The notes under the pieces are model-generated. The model worked only from the letters and a program-made list of their open reading frames with translations. It made no database searches and had not been told where the DNA came from. From a virus, in the IMG/VR virus record IMGVR_UViG_3300027692_000006, positions 1 to 37,200 of that record: 37,200 nt of DNA. The stretch is one strand, 5' to 3'. The position numbers and the translations under genes are program-made. Of the stretch, positions 31,011-37,200 are shown piece by piece (positions within the stretch are counted from its first letter, which is position 1; each line of letters opens with the position of its first letter).

Positions 31011-31307
31011 CTAGGCGATTCGCGGAAACACATACAAATATCCAGGCGGCGAGGTGATCGTTTGGCCGTCTGGAGTCTGTACTTGGAGTTCCAGCGTCCA
31101 AAGCCCGCTCGTCGTGAAGTCGTTCCCGTTCTGCGTGTACGCTCCGCTGAGACCGTCTTCGGAGACGACAACCGGCGAGAATGTGGTTCCCCGGCCCAGG
31201 AGCTTCTTCCATCGGCCAGGCGCCGCGAGAAGGGTGCAGGTTGAGCCGGTCAGGCTGTAGCCTCCGGCGTCAATCTGGAGGACGGGGCCGATATCGAACT
31301 GCGTCAT
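31011..31307 (-). CDS. Stand-alone beta-sandwich domain (BppU N-terminal-like)
   Basis: A 98-residue protein resembling the last 100 residues of the 1044-residue fibre: LQIDAGGY against ITIDLGGY, TLLAAPG against TLIAVPG, VSEDGLSGAY against IFNDGLTAVY, and TITSPPGYLYVFP against FTSPPGSVFFP. The layout recalls baseplate-upper-protein N-terminal (BppU_N) Ig-like domains, tentatively. ATG 31307 overlaps the upstream gene. A docking role for a fibre on the baseplate is inference. Confidence 0.68.
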   Translation of the reverse strand: MTQFDIGPVLQIDAGGYSLTGSTCTLLAAPGRWKKLLGRGTTFSPVVVSEDGLSGAYTQNGNDFTTSGLWTLELQVQTPDGQTITSPPGYLYVFPRIA

Positions 31308-32365
31308 TCGTACACGCTTCCCACTCCCAAAGCCGTCTGCTCCGCCTGCGTGCTCGCCCCTGTCCCGGTCGGCGTCACGCCGCCGATGACCTCGATACTC
31401 GAAAGCATGGCGGAGAGAATGAGCCTGCGGGCTACCGCGTCTGCCGTACCTTGGAGGTAGTTGGCGCTGATATGCAGAGTTTTCTTTTGCGCCAAGAGGG
31501 TCAGTTCCGATTGGGTTTGCTTCTCATCTCGGAGCACGGGAGAATTGGCGAATCCGAACGGTGCGGTCCCGTCCCTGCTGGCCTCGATGAGCGATACCCA
31601 ATACTGCCATGCGGCATCGTTCGAGAAGCCGTAAAGGGTGAGCGTCACCTCGTCCCGACATAATTGCGAAGACGCGAGGTCGTGGAACGGGGATGCGCCG
31701 GAATTCAGGACGATGGTCCCCGGCCACGGCCCGATGACGGGGAACGCCCCGAGCGCCTCCGTCTCGCTTGGTTCGATGTGGACGGCGATATACGGAGGGG
31801 CGAGATTATCAGGAATTGCGAATGAAGGCGCGACAATTACAGATTGCCCATTTAATGAATTCTGCGCGAGCCATATCGGCAGGCTATTGCTTACGATAGG
31901 CCCTGCGGGAAGATCGGCAGGCGAATTCAGTATCTGCGTGCTCATGACGGGCAATAGCGCCACGCCGGAATAATGCCAGGTGTCCGCTTGCCGGAAATAC
32001 GCTGCTTGATGCGAGAAGGCCACGCGCAACGGCGGCGCTCCCTCGATAGGCCACGAACCTATCCACATGGCGTCAGGCGATACTGTGCTTAATTGCGTGA
32101 CTTCAGATTCCGAACTAAAAATCACGTCCGTAATCGCAGTTGTCGCCGTCTCTCCCTGTTCTCTGTCCGTTGCATAGTGCAGAGATCCTTGGGCGACCAT
32201 GACCGCGCCGGTACGCACCCAAAACACGAAGCCGTCCTGCGAAAGAACGAACTTTTTATAGCGAGCAAACTCTACTTTTTGGTATGCCGAGAGTTGATTG
32301 AGACCAGAGAAAAGCGCAGCCTCGATTTGAGACTGTTGGCCGCTTGCCTCAACTGCGCTTGGCAC
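31304..32365 (-). CDS. Virion protein ending in a STQAEQT peptide
   Basis: A 353-residue protein starting at GTG 32365 (TAGTG with the upstream stop). It has a helical N-terminus (QIEAALFSGLNQLSAYQKVEFARYKKFVLS), FVFWVRTGAVMVAQGSLHYATDREQGET, and a beta-rich body. The final 20 residues contain GTGASTQAEQTALGVGS, the same peptide as in the 23255-24142 protein. A body domain near 230-300 (TLTLYGFSNDAAWQYWVSLIEAS) is distinctive. It is probably a capsid- or tail-attached structural protein. Confidence 0.68.
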   Translation of the reverse strand: MPSAVEASGQQSQIEAALFSGLNQLSAYQKVEFARYKKFVLSQDGFVFWVRTGAVMVAQGSLHYATDREQGETATTAITDVIFSSESEVTQLSTVSPDAMWIGSWPIEGAPPLRVAFSHQAAYFRQADTWHYSGVALLPVMSTQILNSPADLPAGPIVSNSLPIWLAQNSLNGQSVIVAPSFAIPDNLAPPYIAVHIEPSETEALGAFPVIGPWPGTIVLNSGASPFHDLASSQLCRDEVTLTLYGFSNDAAWQYWVSLIEASRDGTAPFGFANSPVLRDEKQTQSELTLLAQKKTLHISANYLQGTADAVARRLILSAMLSSIEVIGGVTPTGTGASTQAEQTALGVGSVYE

Positions 32366-32877
32366 TACGTCTTACTTACCCACGAACGCATTGACGCGAC
32401 ATAGAGGCCGGTATCGACAAACGCAACTCTCGCCTTATTCTTCTTCGCATAGGGCCGCTTGAAACGATGATTCACTCCGCTTGCCGCCGCTTGGGAGATC
32501 GGCGCACCCGTAAGCGCGAGACTCAGCTTCTGCATTTCATTGGAGAAGATGAACTTGCGGAAGTCGCGCTCGATCTTTTGATCTGCGCCGTATGTTAGTG
32601 ACGAACGCTCATAGCTCTCGCTGATATTGTGGAACTTATTCGAGAAGTTCGCGACCTTGCTGCCTGCAATGCCTTTGCCCTTAATGATGCGCTCTAGCGA
32701 ACGGGACATATCTTCCGCGAGATAGTCCGCTATCGAATGCTTACGCGAATCATAGAAGATTTCCATTATGTGGTAGCGAGATTCTAATTTTTCGGCAACG
32801 GTCCCCGTATCTGTATTTCCGTTTCCGCTCGCGTCTGAATAATTTACGACTAAGACCCCCAAGTGTAAGGTTGCCAC
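32365..32877 (-). CDS. Head-tail connector or tail completion protein
   Basis: A 170-residue protein from GTG 32877, directly after TAA. It is helical and basic in the middle (RYHIMEIFYDSRKHSIADYLAEDMSRSLERI). The C-terminal half has RKFIFSNEMQKLSLALTGAPISQAA and FVDTGLYVASMRSWV, a pattern like the tail completion or neck proteins of other tailed phages (VDTG..y..s...W). It lies in the neck gene region between capsid and tail genes, which supports the guess. Confidence 0.66.
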   Translation of the reverse strand: MATLHLGVLVVNYSDASGNGNTDTGTVAEKLESRYHIMEIFYDSRKHSIADYLAEDMSRSLERIIKGKGIAGSKVANFSNKFHNISESYERSSLTYGADQKIERDFRKFIFSNEMQKLSLALTGAPISQAAASGVNHRFKRPYAKKNKARVAFVDTGLYVASMRSWVSKT

Positions 32878-33021
32878 TTAGCGCCTCTCTTTCCCCGTGC
32901 AACGCATATTCTCGCAATGATACGAGCGCATGAGATACTCACCATCGCCGCTGTCATTTTGTACCCATTCATTACGCTCGCACATGATGGATACGCAAAA
33001 TGGGCAAAATGGAGGAATCAT
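32878..33021 (-). CDS. Tiny zinc-ribbon protein
   Basis: A 47-residue product from ATG 33021 (TAATG overlap with the upstream gene, AAGGA 9 bases before). CPFC near residue 6 and HCENMRC near residue 36 form a four-cysteine ribbon. A longer frame from 33060 would add an out-of-place N-terminus and is not preferred. Its place among head genes is curious; the function is unknown. Confidence 0.65.
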   Translation of the reverse strand: MIPPFCPFCVSIMCERNEWVQNDSGDGEYLMRSYHCENMRCTGKERR

Positions 33022-33248
33022 TACGATAAATCCTTGAGGGCTTCCAAGCGTTCTATCCATTCTGTTGAGGACTTGAAGATCAATCGCTTTCCGCCGTCGT
33101 ATTCATTTAACAATATGGCGTAGTGTGATTGAATCCTTACAGATTCATCCAACGCCTCACGTAAACGCGCGACCTCAATTTCCGGCTCCTCGTTCGGAGG
33201 ATTGGGAGAGATGCTAGTCCCCGTAATCGTGACACTGCGCTTGCTCAT
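33021..33248 (-). CDS. Small acidic helical protein
   Basis: A 75-residue protein from ATG 33248, overlapping the upstream stop. The N-terminus is polar (SKRSVTITGTSISPNPPNEEPE), then a long helix follows (IEVARLREALDESVRIQSHYAILLNEY). It may be a small head accessory or chaperone; no family. Confidence 0.62.
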   Translation of the reverse strand: MSKRSVTITGTSISPNPPNEEPEIEVARLREALDESVRIQSHYAILLNEYDGGKRLIFKSSTEWIERLEALKDLS

Positions 33249-33370
33249 TACGGCACGCGCCCGCCGCCTATGAGGCGAAAGATCGCGTTTGCAATCCCGA
33301 AGCCAAGCGCGAACGCGAACCCGACGAGCACGTCGTCAAAGAATCCGTGCAGGCTGAAAGCTGATTCCAT
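33248..33370 (-). CDS. Tiny membrane protein
   Basis: A 40-residue frame from ATG 33370, 1 base after the TGA of the upstream gene, ending in TAA that overlaps the next ATG. Residues 10-33 are hydrophobic (FFDDVLVGFAFALGFGIANAIF), one transmembrane segment, followed by Arg and Gly. Small size and coupling resemble small holin-like or accessory membrane peptides, but a lysis role is unproven. Confidence 0.6.
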   Translation of the reverse strand: MESAFSLHGFFDDVLVGFAFALGFGIANAIFRLIGGGRVP

Positions 33371-33371
33371 G

Positions 33372-33965
33372 TCAGGTTAACCCCCAAACGGTCGGCCCGT
33401 ACTTCTGATTGTACGACAAATAATAGCGTCCCCAGGGAGTTTTCATAAAGTCGAGTTGATCGATGGTGAGCCCCTTCGCCCAATCCGGGGAAGCGAGGGT
33501 CGAGCTTGTGGTCACGTCGGACGATGCTGCGACAAGGCCGGTAGATGGATTCACGAGTGAGTAACCGCTATTCGCTCGCGCCGCGGTAAAGAAGTTCTGT
33601 CCCGGCTGATCGGGTGCGATTCCCATAAGAAGATGCGTGGCGCAATTGTACACGGCAAGCGTGTAACTAATACCACCCCATAGGTTACGCGGCAGGGGCG
33701 CGCTGCAATCCGCATATGTCGCCCCGTACGGTAGTCCACGATCGCACAGCACAAGTTCTAGCGCCTGCCAGAGCGCATACTGCGGATAGGGCGAGGAAGC
33801 GGGAAGCGCAGCCTCCGGGATGGAGACGTTGGTTTGCAACCACCAAGTAAAATCTATCAGGTTAGGTCGGTACGGCCATAGGAAGCCGATCGTGGGCGTC
33901 TCTGCACCGATCCCGTTCGCGGTCTGTTCGGCCTGCGTGCTCGCGCCGGTGCCGGTGACGCTCAC
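33372..33965 (-). CDS. Head completion/adaptor protein with N-terminal STQAEQT peptide
   Basis: A 197-residue protein from GTG 33965 (TAAGTG). Residues 4-18 are TGTGASTQAEQTANG, the shared peptide. The rest (FTWWLQTNVSIPEAALPASSPYPQYALWQALELVL, YTLAVYNCATHLLMGIAPDQPGQNFF, LDFMKTPWGRYYLSYNQKYGPTVWGLT) matches by pattern a structural family found next to capsid genes in contractile-tailed phages, probably a head-tail adaptor. The peptide precedes the recognisable domain and looks added. Confidence 0.68.
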   Translation of the reverse strand: MSVTGTGASTQAEQTANGIGAETPTIGFLWPYRPNLIDFTWWLQTNVSIPEAALPASSPYPQYALWQALELVLCDRGLPYGATYADCSAPLPRNLWGGISYTLAVYNCATHLLMGIAPDQPGQNFFTAARANSGYSLVNPSTGLVAASSDVTTSSTLASPDWAKGLTIDQLDFMKTPWGRYYLSYNQKYGPTVWGLT

Positions 33966-34490
33966 TTAGCCGACCTTGCGCTCGCGCGCTCCGGCCTTTT
34001 TCGAGACGGTGACGGTCGTATTCACGCCGCCCTTGATCGTCTGCGGATGCTCGCCTTCCAAGTTACTGATTTGCTCTACATGCAATGTCGAGTTCTGCTG
34101 CGTCTGTTGCATGCGCTGCTGAATAGCCTGGGGAAGCACCGAAGGAATCGTCGCGACGCCTGCGTTCTCGGTCTCCTGGTCGGAGATTTTTTGGCGGATT
34201 TGCTCGTCTTTCTCGCGGGCCGTGTTGAGCTGGTTTTCCGTGATCGGCTTGCGCACGGAGAAGACGAGGCTATGCGCCGTCTTTAGGTTCACGACATCGG
34301 ATTCGGGCACGCCGCCGTAGCGTTCGAGCTGCGGGATGACGGCCTTGATTTGCGCTTCACTCAGATCCATCGGCATGAGATGCACCTGGCTTCCCGGAGG
34401 AATCTCGGCGATGAGCGCACGTTCCACTTCCGGCACGCGGTAATGAAACTGCACGGTCTGGAGCGTGGGGTTGCCGACGAGAAGCTGCAT
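33966..34490 (-). CDS. Capsid-cluster structural protein
   Basis: A 174-residue protein between the capsid and neck genes. I set ATG 34490, which has AAGGAG 4 bases before; the longer frame from 34505 starts inside that site. The N-terminal half (MQLLVGNPTLQTVQFHYRVPEVER.LIAEIPPGSQVHLMP) is beta-rich; the C-terminal half is Q/E/R-rich and helical (LPQAIQQRMQQTQQNST). It may be a head-internal or decoration protein. The stop abuts the GTG of the next gene. Confidence 0.68.
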   Translation of the reverse strand: MQLLVGNPTLQTVQFHYRVPEVERALIAEIPPGSQVHLMPMDLSEAQIKAVIPQLERYGGVPESDVVNLKTAHSLVFSVRKPITENQLNTAREKDEQIRQKISDQETENAGVATIPSVLPQAIQQRMQQTQQNSTLHVEQISNLEGEHPQTIKGGVNTTVTVSKKAGARERKVG

Positions 34491-34508
34491 ACGTCTCCTT
34501 TTCAAGGG

Positions 34509-34532
34509 AAAAGGCCCGGAACCCCCGAGCCT
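34509..34532 (-). terminator. Intrinsic terminator after major capsid gene
   Basis: An 8-bp stem with one G-U pair (34525-34532 against 34512-34519), a 5-base loop and then TTTT on the minus strand, between the capsid gene stop and the next gene's ribosome-binding site. It could reduce expression of downstream genes relative to capsid, a common phage arrangement. Confidence 0.72.
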
Positions 34533-34560
34533 CTGTTGCTACCTGCCAGCTAATCCTAGT

Positions 34561-35577
34561 CTAATACGGCAGCGAAAGTATATTCACGGCGTTGCTTCTC
34601 GGTGCCCAACCGGACGTTATCCGCTGCATGCTCACCACGTCGAGCCCTTCGGGAATCGGCGTTGTGATTTCAATGGGCGCGGCGACGTTCGTGTACTGGA
34701 GAATCATCGCATCCGTCGTCGGCGAAAGCTTCGCGAATTCGTTCGTATTGATGCCCGGAATGCTCGGAACAACGGCTTCCGGAACGAGGAGAAGCACGGC
34801 GTCCGTACCGCCGGCGCCCTTGCCGATCAAGGTATCGTCGTACGCCCAATCAATCGTGACATCGTTTTCATCGCTGATCTTGGAGACGACTTGCCCGGTT
34901 GTCGCCGTACCCGCGCCGGGACGCTGGTAGGACGTAACCTGTACGATATCTTGCCATTGCAGCGTACCGATGATGCGCTGCGGCCCGAGCAGAACCGCGC
35001 GTCCCGGCATGCCCAGGCGGAACATGGACTGGAGCGCGGCCTGAATCTGCGCGTTAAACCATATCGCTAACTGCCCCGCATCGTACGTGCGAAGGGTCGT
35101 ATCGCCGAACGTATCGGGGGGCAGCGTTACCGCCGTCGCATTCGGGGTATTGATGATGCCTTCGCTGTTCGATGCATTCACGCCGTAGATGAATGCCGCG
35201 CGGATGAACTGGTTAATACCCTGCCGCGCCGCAAGCCGATACGCCGCAGGTAAGGCGACGTTATACTCGCCCGCATCGGCAACGTCTAACTCGTTGTAAT
35301 CCTGCCTCGTACGAATGAGGTAGGTGAGCGTTTGAATGTAATCGAGCGTGATCGTCGCGGACGGCAGCACGTTCGCTGCGGCCTGCTGCGCGGCGACGGC
35401 GGTGCGTACGTCTACATGGTTTTGATAGACGACCTTATCGTTATCGCTGAGAAGCTGCCGAAGCTTCTTGCCGCCCAAGCCCTGCGCGAAGCCGGAAGGC
35501 TGCGCGATCGTGATAATAAGGTTCGGCTCGATGCGATTCGGATGAACGAGGACGCGGGCCGGTGCAATTACTGGCAT
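34561..35577 (-). CDS. Major capsid protein (DUF2184 family)
   Basis: A 338-residue HK97-fold capsid protein of the DUF2184 group. It has LIRTRQDYNELDVADAGEYNVALPAAYRLAARQGINQFI near the centre, GRAVLLGPQRIIGTLQW, DVTIDWAYDDTLIGKG, AVLLLVPEAVVPSIPGINTNEFAKLSPTTDAMI, and the usual C-terminal EGLDVVSMQRITSGW. This order agrees with capsid proteins of contractile-tail phages with a separate maturation protein upstream. A terminator follows. The expected start is ATG 35577; AGGAG is 12 bases upstream. Confidence 0.86.
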   Translation of the reverse strand: MPVIAPARVLVHPNRIEPNLIITIAQPSGFAQGLGGKKLRQLLSDNDKVVYQNHVDVRTAVAAQQAAANVLPSATITLDYIQTLTYLIRTRQDYNELDVADAGEYNVALPAAYRLAARQGINQFIRAAFIYGVNASNSEGIINTPNATAVTLPPDTFGDTTLRTYDAGQLAIWFNAQIQAALQSMFRLGMPGRAVLLGPQRIIGTLQWQDIVQVTSYQRPGAGTATTGQVVSKISDENDVTIDWAYDDTLIGKGAGGTDAVLLLVPEAVVPSIPGINTNEFAKLSPTTDAMILQYTNVAAPIEITTPIPEGLDVVSMQRITSGWAPRSNAVNILSLPY

Positions 35578-35591
35578 GTTTTAATGCGCTC

Positions 35592-36197
35592 CTATATCCG
35601 AATGATCGCGGCCGGGCCGGTCGCATTCCAGGTTGCGTTACCGCCGCTGTACGTTACCGTCTTACTCGTCGCGCTTAAGGCGAGCAACTGCGTATTGGAT
35701 GGAAGCGCGTAGTTACTCGATGACGAGTTCGTGATGCACAGGTTCGTCGGGTCCCAATAGAGCGCAACGTTCGCCGCAGCACTCGCGAGAGCATTGAGGA
35801 TCGTCGTGTTTTCCACGGCAACCGCAATGCGAAGGAGCGAACCGTTGCGCGCGAAGTTGATCGACGCACCCGCCGCGTAGAGCGGAACCGTCGAAGACGG
35901 CGTAATGATGCCGGCCATGCCCTGGTTGAACAGCGTCCAGCCGTCAATCGTGCCCGCGCTTGTCGCGGGAACGACGGTCGAGCCCTGCGCATTGGCGCCG
36001 ACCGCCTGCACGTTGAGTGCGACGGCTAACCCGCCCCAGAGAGGCTGAGAAACGCCGCTGCCGACTTGCCCGCCTTCGAGCTGCGTGCGCATCGAGGGAT
36101 CGTCTAAGAAGACGCCTTGGACATACCCCTCGGTCGAGAGGACGAAGCCGCCCGATATGTTCGTTGTCAGGGTCGGATTGAAGGAAATGGTGCTCAT
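35592..36197 (-). CDS. Capsid accessory (cement/decoration-like) protein
   Basis: A 201-residue protein between the maturation protein and the major capsid protein. It has GGFVLSTEGYVQGVFLDDPSMRTQLEGGQV, SQPLWGGLAVALNV, and a C-terminal beta region (NVALYWDPTNLCITN, TKTVTYSGGNATW). The position and the D-D-P.MR..L.GG..... pattern are known from small capsid cement or decoration proteins. ATG 36197 overlaps the previous TAA. Confidence 0.65.
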   Translation of the reverse strand: MSTISFNPTLTTNISGGFVLSTEGYVQGVFLDDPSMRTQLEGGQVGSGVSQPLWGGLAVALNVQAVGANAQGSTVVPATSAGTIDGWTLFNQGMAGIITPSSTVPLYAAGASINFARNGSLLRIAVAVENTTILNALASAAANVALYWDPTNLCITNSSSSNYALPSNTQLLALSATSKTVTYSGGNATWNATGPAAIIRI

Positions 36198-37200
36198 TTA
36201 CGCCGCCTTCGAGGGCTTCTTGAACTTGAACGACATGACCGGAGCCTCGAACGGCGCAAACGCTACGGAGGAATCCCCGTAAAACTCGGTGCGCGTCTTG
36301 CCGTTCTGCACGGTCGTCCGCTCAATGAGCCGACCCGCGTTCGCATCGGTGCGCGTGGGGTTCTTGGCTTCGGCAAGCGCCTCGTCGATAATCGACTGCT
36401 CGATCATGTCGAACGCGGGACCGGCTACGGCGTCGTGCAGGACGTGCTCTTTCCAGGTCTTCGTATGCTTGCGCAGGCCGTCCGCCAACCGGCGGCGATA
36501 TGCGATCGGCGACTCGCCGGGCATATGCTGGGGAACTCGCTCGCCCAACATCTGATAGATCGAATCGTAACGGTGGTACGCCGTTGCTATCGCGTTGGCA
36601 TCATCCATAGTCGGCTGCTTTTTGAGCGCGGCGATCTCCGCTTGGAGGGCCTTGAGGTCGGCATCGTGCCGGCGCTGGGCGTCTTTCAACTCTTCGACGT
36701 TTGCATTAACCGTCTCGGTTGCTGCCCCGGCATCTTTGCGCTTGTCTGCTTCCATCTCTTCGGAATCACACTTCGCACAGTCACTATGCGAACCATCATG
36801 TTTTGCCGCATCGTGCTTGCTCTTCCGGTCTGCCATCTTCTTGTCGGCCTTCTCTTTTTCACTTTTCTCGATAGCAGCACGTTCGGACTCTTCCGCGTCC
36901 TTTTTTGCCTTTTCTTCTGCGTCTCGCTTGGTTTTATCGGCCAACTCTTTACCGGCTAGAGACTCTGCGTCTCGTTTGGCCGCGTCTTCGCGTTCCTTCT
37001 CTTTGGCCTCGGCAGAGTCGGCACGGCGAACAGCTTCGTCTGCTCGCTTGATGGCGTCGTCGCGCTCTTTCTTGAGCTTTTCTATGTCTTCGTCAGCCAC
37101 TGTTTGCTCCTCAAGGCCATCCAAGCGAATCCCGCTCGGCGGGTTCTCCGACGATCCATCCCAGACTCCGCGCTCACATATTGCGACGTGATCCATGATG
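36198..37200 (-). CDS. Capsid maturation protease/scaffold, N-terminus cut by window edge
   Basis: The visible 334 codons start in the edge. The first residues (DHVAICERGVWDGSS.NPPSGIRLDG) match the end of the DUF2213 phage maturation protease domain, where HVA.....RG precedes the scaffold tail, so the catalytic part lies outside the window. After that come about 130 residues of K/E/A/D-rich coiled coil, then a folded C-terminus (EHVLHDAVAGPAFDMIEQSIIDEAL). In this class, protease and internal scaffold are fused and the scaffold is later removed. ATG 37196 is probably internal, not the start. Confidence 0.75.
   Translation of the reverse strand, partial: IMDHVAICERGVWDGSSENPPSGIRLDGLEEQTVADEDIEKLKKERDDAIKRADEAVRRADSAEAKEKEREDAAKRDAESLAGKELADKTKRDAEEKAKKDAEESERAAIEKSEKEKADKKMADRKSKHDAAKHDGSHSDCAKCDSEEMEADKRKDAGAATETVNANVEELKDAQRRHDADLKALQAEIAALKKQPTMDDANAIATAYHRYDSIYQMLGERVPQHMPGESPIAYRRRLADGLRKHTKTWKEHVLHDAVAGPAFDMIEQSIIDEALAEAKNPTRTDANAGRLIERTTVQNGKTRTEFYGDSSVAFAPFEAPVMSFKFKKPSKAA

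Noticed and set aside
1-37200. tRNA genes, CRISPR arrays, insertion sequences, integrase, attachment sites
   Set aside because: No cloverleaf with a proper T-loop, no spaced palindromic repeat array, no transposase or integrase frame, and no long terminal duplication was found by reading; the TQA and 21-residue repeats are coding and not CRISPR.

Overview
The window is part of the genome of a tailed phage or prophage with a contractile tail (myovirus morphology). The host cannot be named from these bases. Gene density is very high, and neighbours usually overlap as ATGA, GTGA, TAATG or TGATG. Both edges cut through genes, so terminase, portal and packaging genes probably lie beyond the right edge. 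No tRNA, rRNA, CRISPR array, insertion sequence or integrase was seen.

Left early block (1-6916, minus strand). A leaderless Cro-like regulator (6635-6916) heads a leftward operon. It continues with a probable single-strand annealing protein, a YqaJ/lambda-exo-type nuclease, small zinc-ribbon and membrane proteins, a helix-turn-helix replication protein that carries three 24-bp iteron-like repeats inside its own coding sequence, a DnaC-like helicase loader, and a run of very small, often Cys/His-rich proteins. A strong bidirectional terminator and a dyad lie inside this operon at about 2861-2957.

Regulatory centre and right early block (6917-10861, plus strand). Divergent TATAAT elements and a perfect 17-bp dyad separate the leftward operon from a rightward operon of ten tiny overlapping genes. 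Four consecutive genes are paralogues (MKIR..G..IDL at the start, VR.A.G.VEE at the end), and a fifth copy sits on the other strand near the left edge. This operon appears to be split by a minus-strand clan GH-A-like glycoside hydrolase gene (9405-10619). The start of a plus-strand gene remains on one side, and its apparent end, still overlapping the next gene, remains on the other.

Late block (10936-37200, minus strand, transcribed right to left). The order is: capsid maturation/scaffold protein (cut by the window edge), capsid accessory protein, DUF2184-type major capsid protein followed by a terminator, head and neck proteins, a long stretch of fibre and adsorption proteins (23255-32365), sheath, tube, tail-assembly chaperone with a -1 frameshift, tape measure with a transglycosylase domain, then baseplate tube-proximal protein, plug, hub, spike, gp25-like, gpJ and gpI proteins and a distal fibre. 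A plus-strand gene for a small exported protein lies between chaperone and tape measure and looks like a moron.

The most unusual content is in the adsorption region. A short peptide close to G-A-S-T-Q-A-P-Q-T-A-x-G occurs 12 times in one protein and once in each of three other virion proteins. One 1044-residue fibre contains about 21 tandem 21-residue repeats. Two late genes appear to start at ATT and ATC codons behind near-perfect Shine-Dalgarno sequences.
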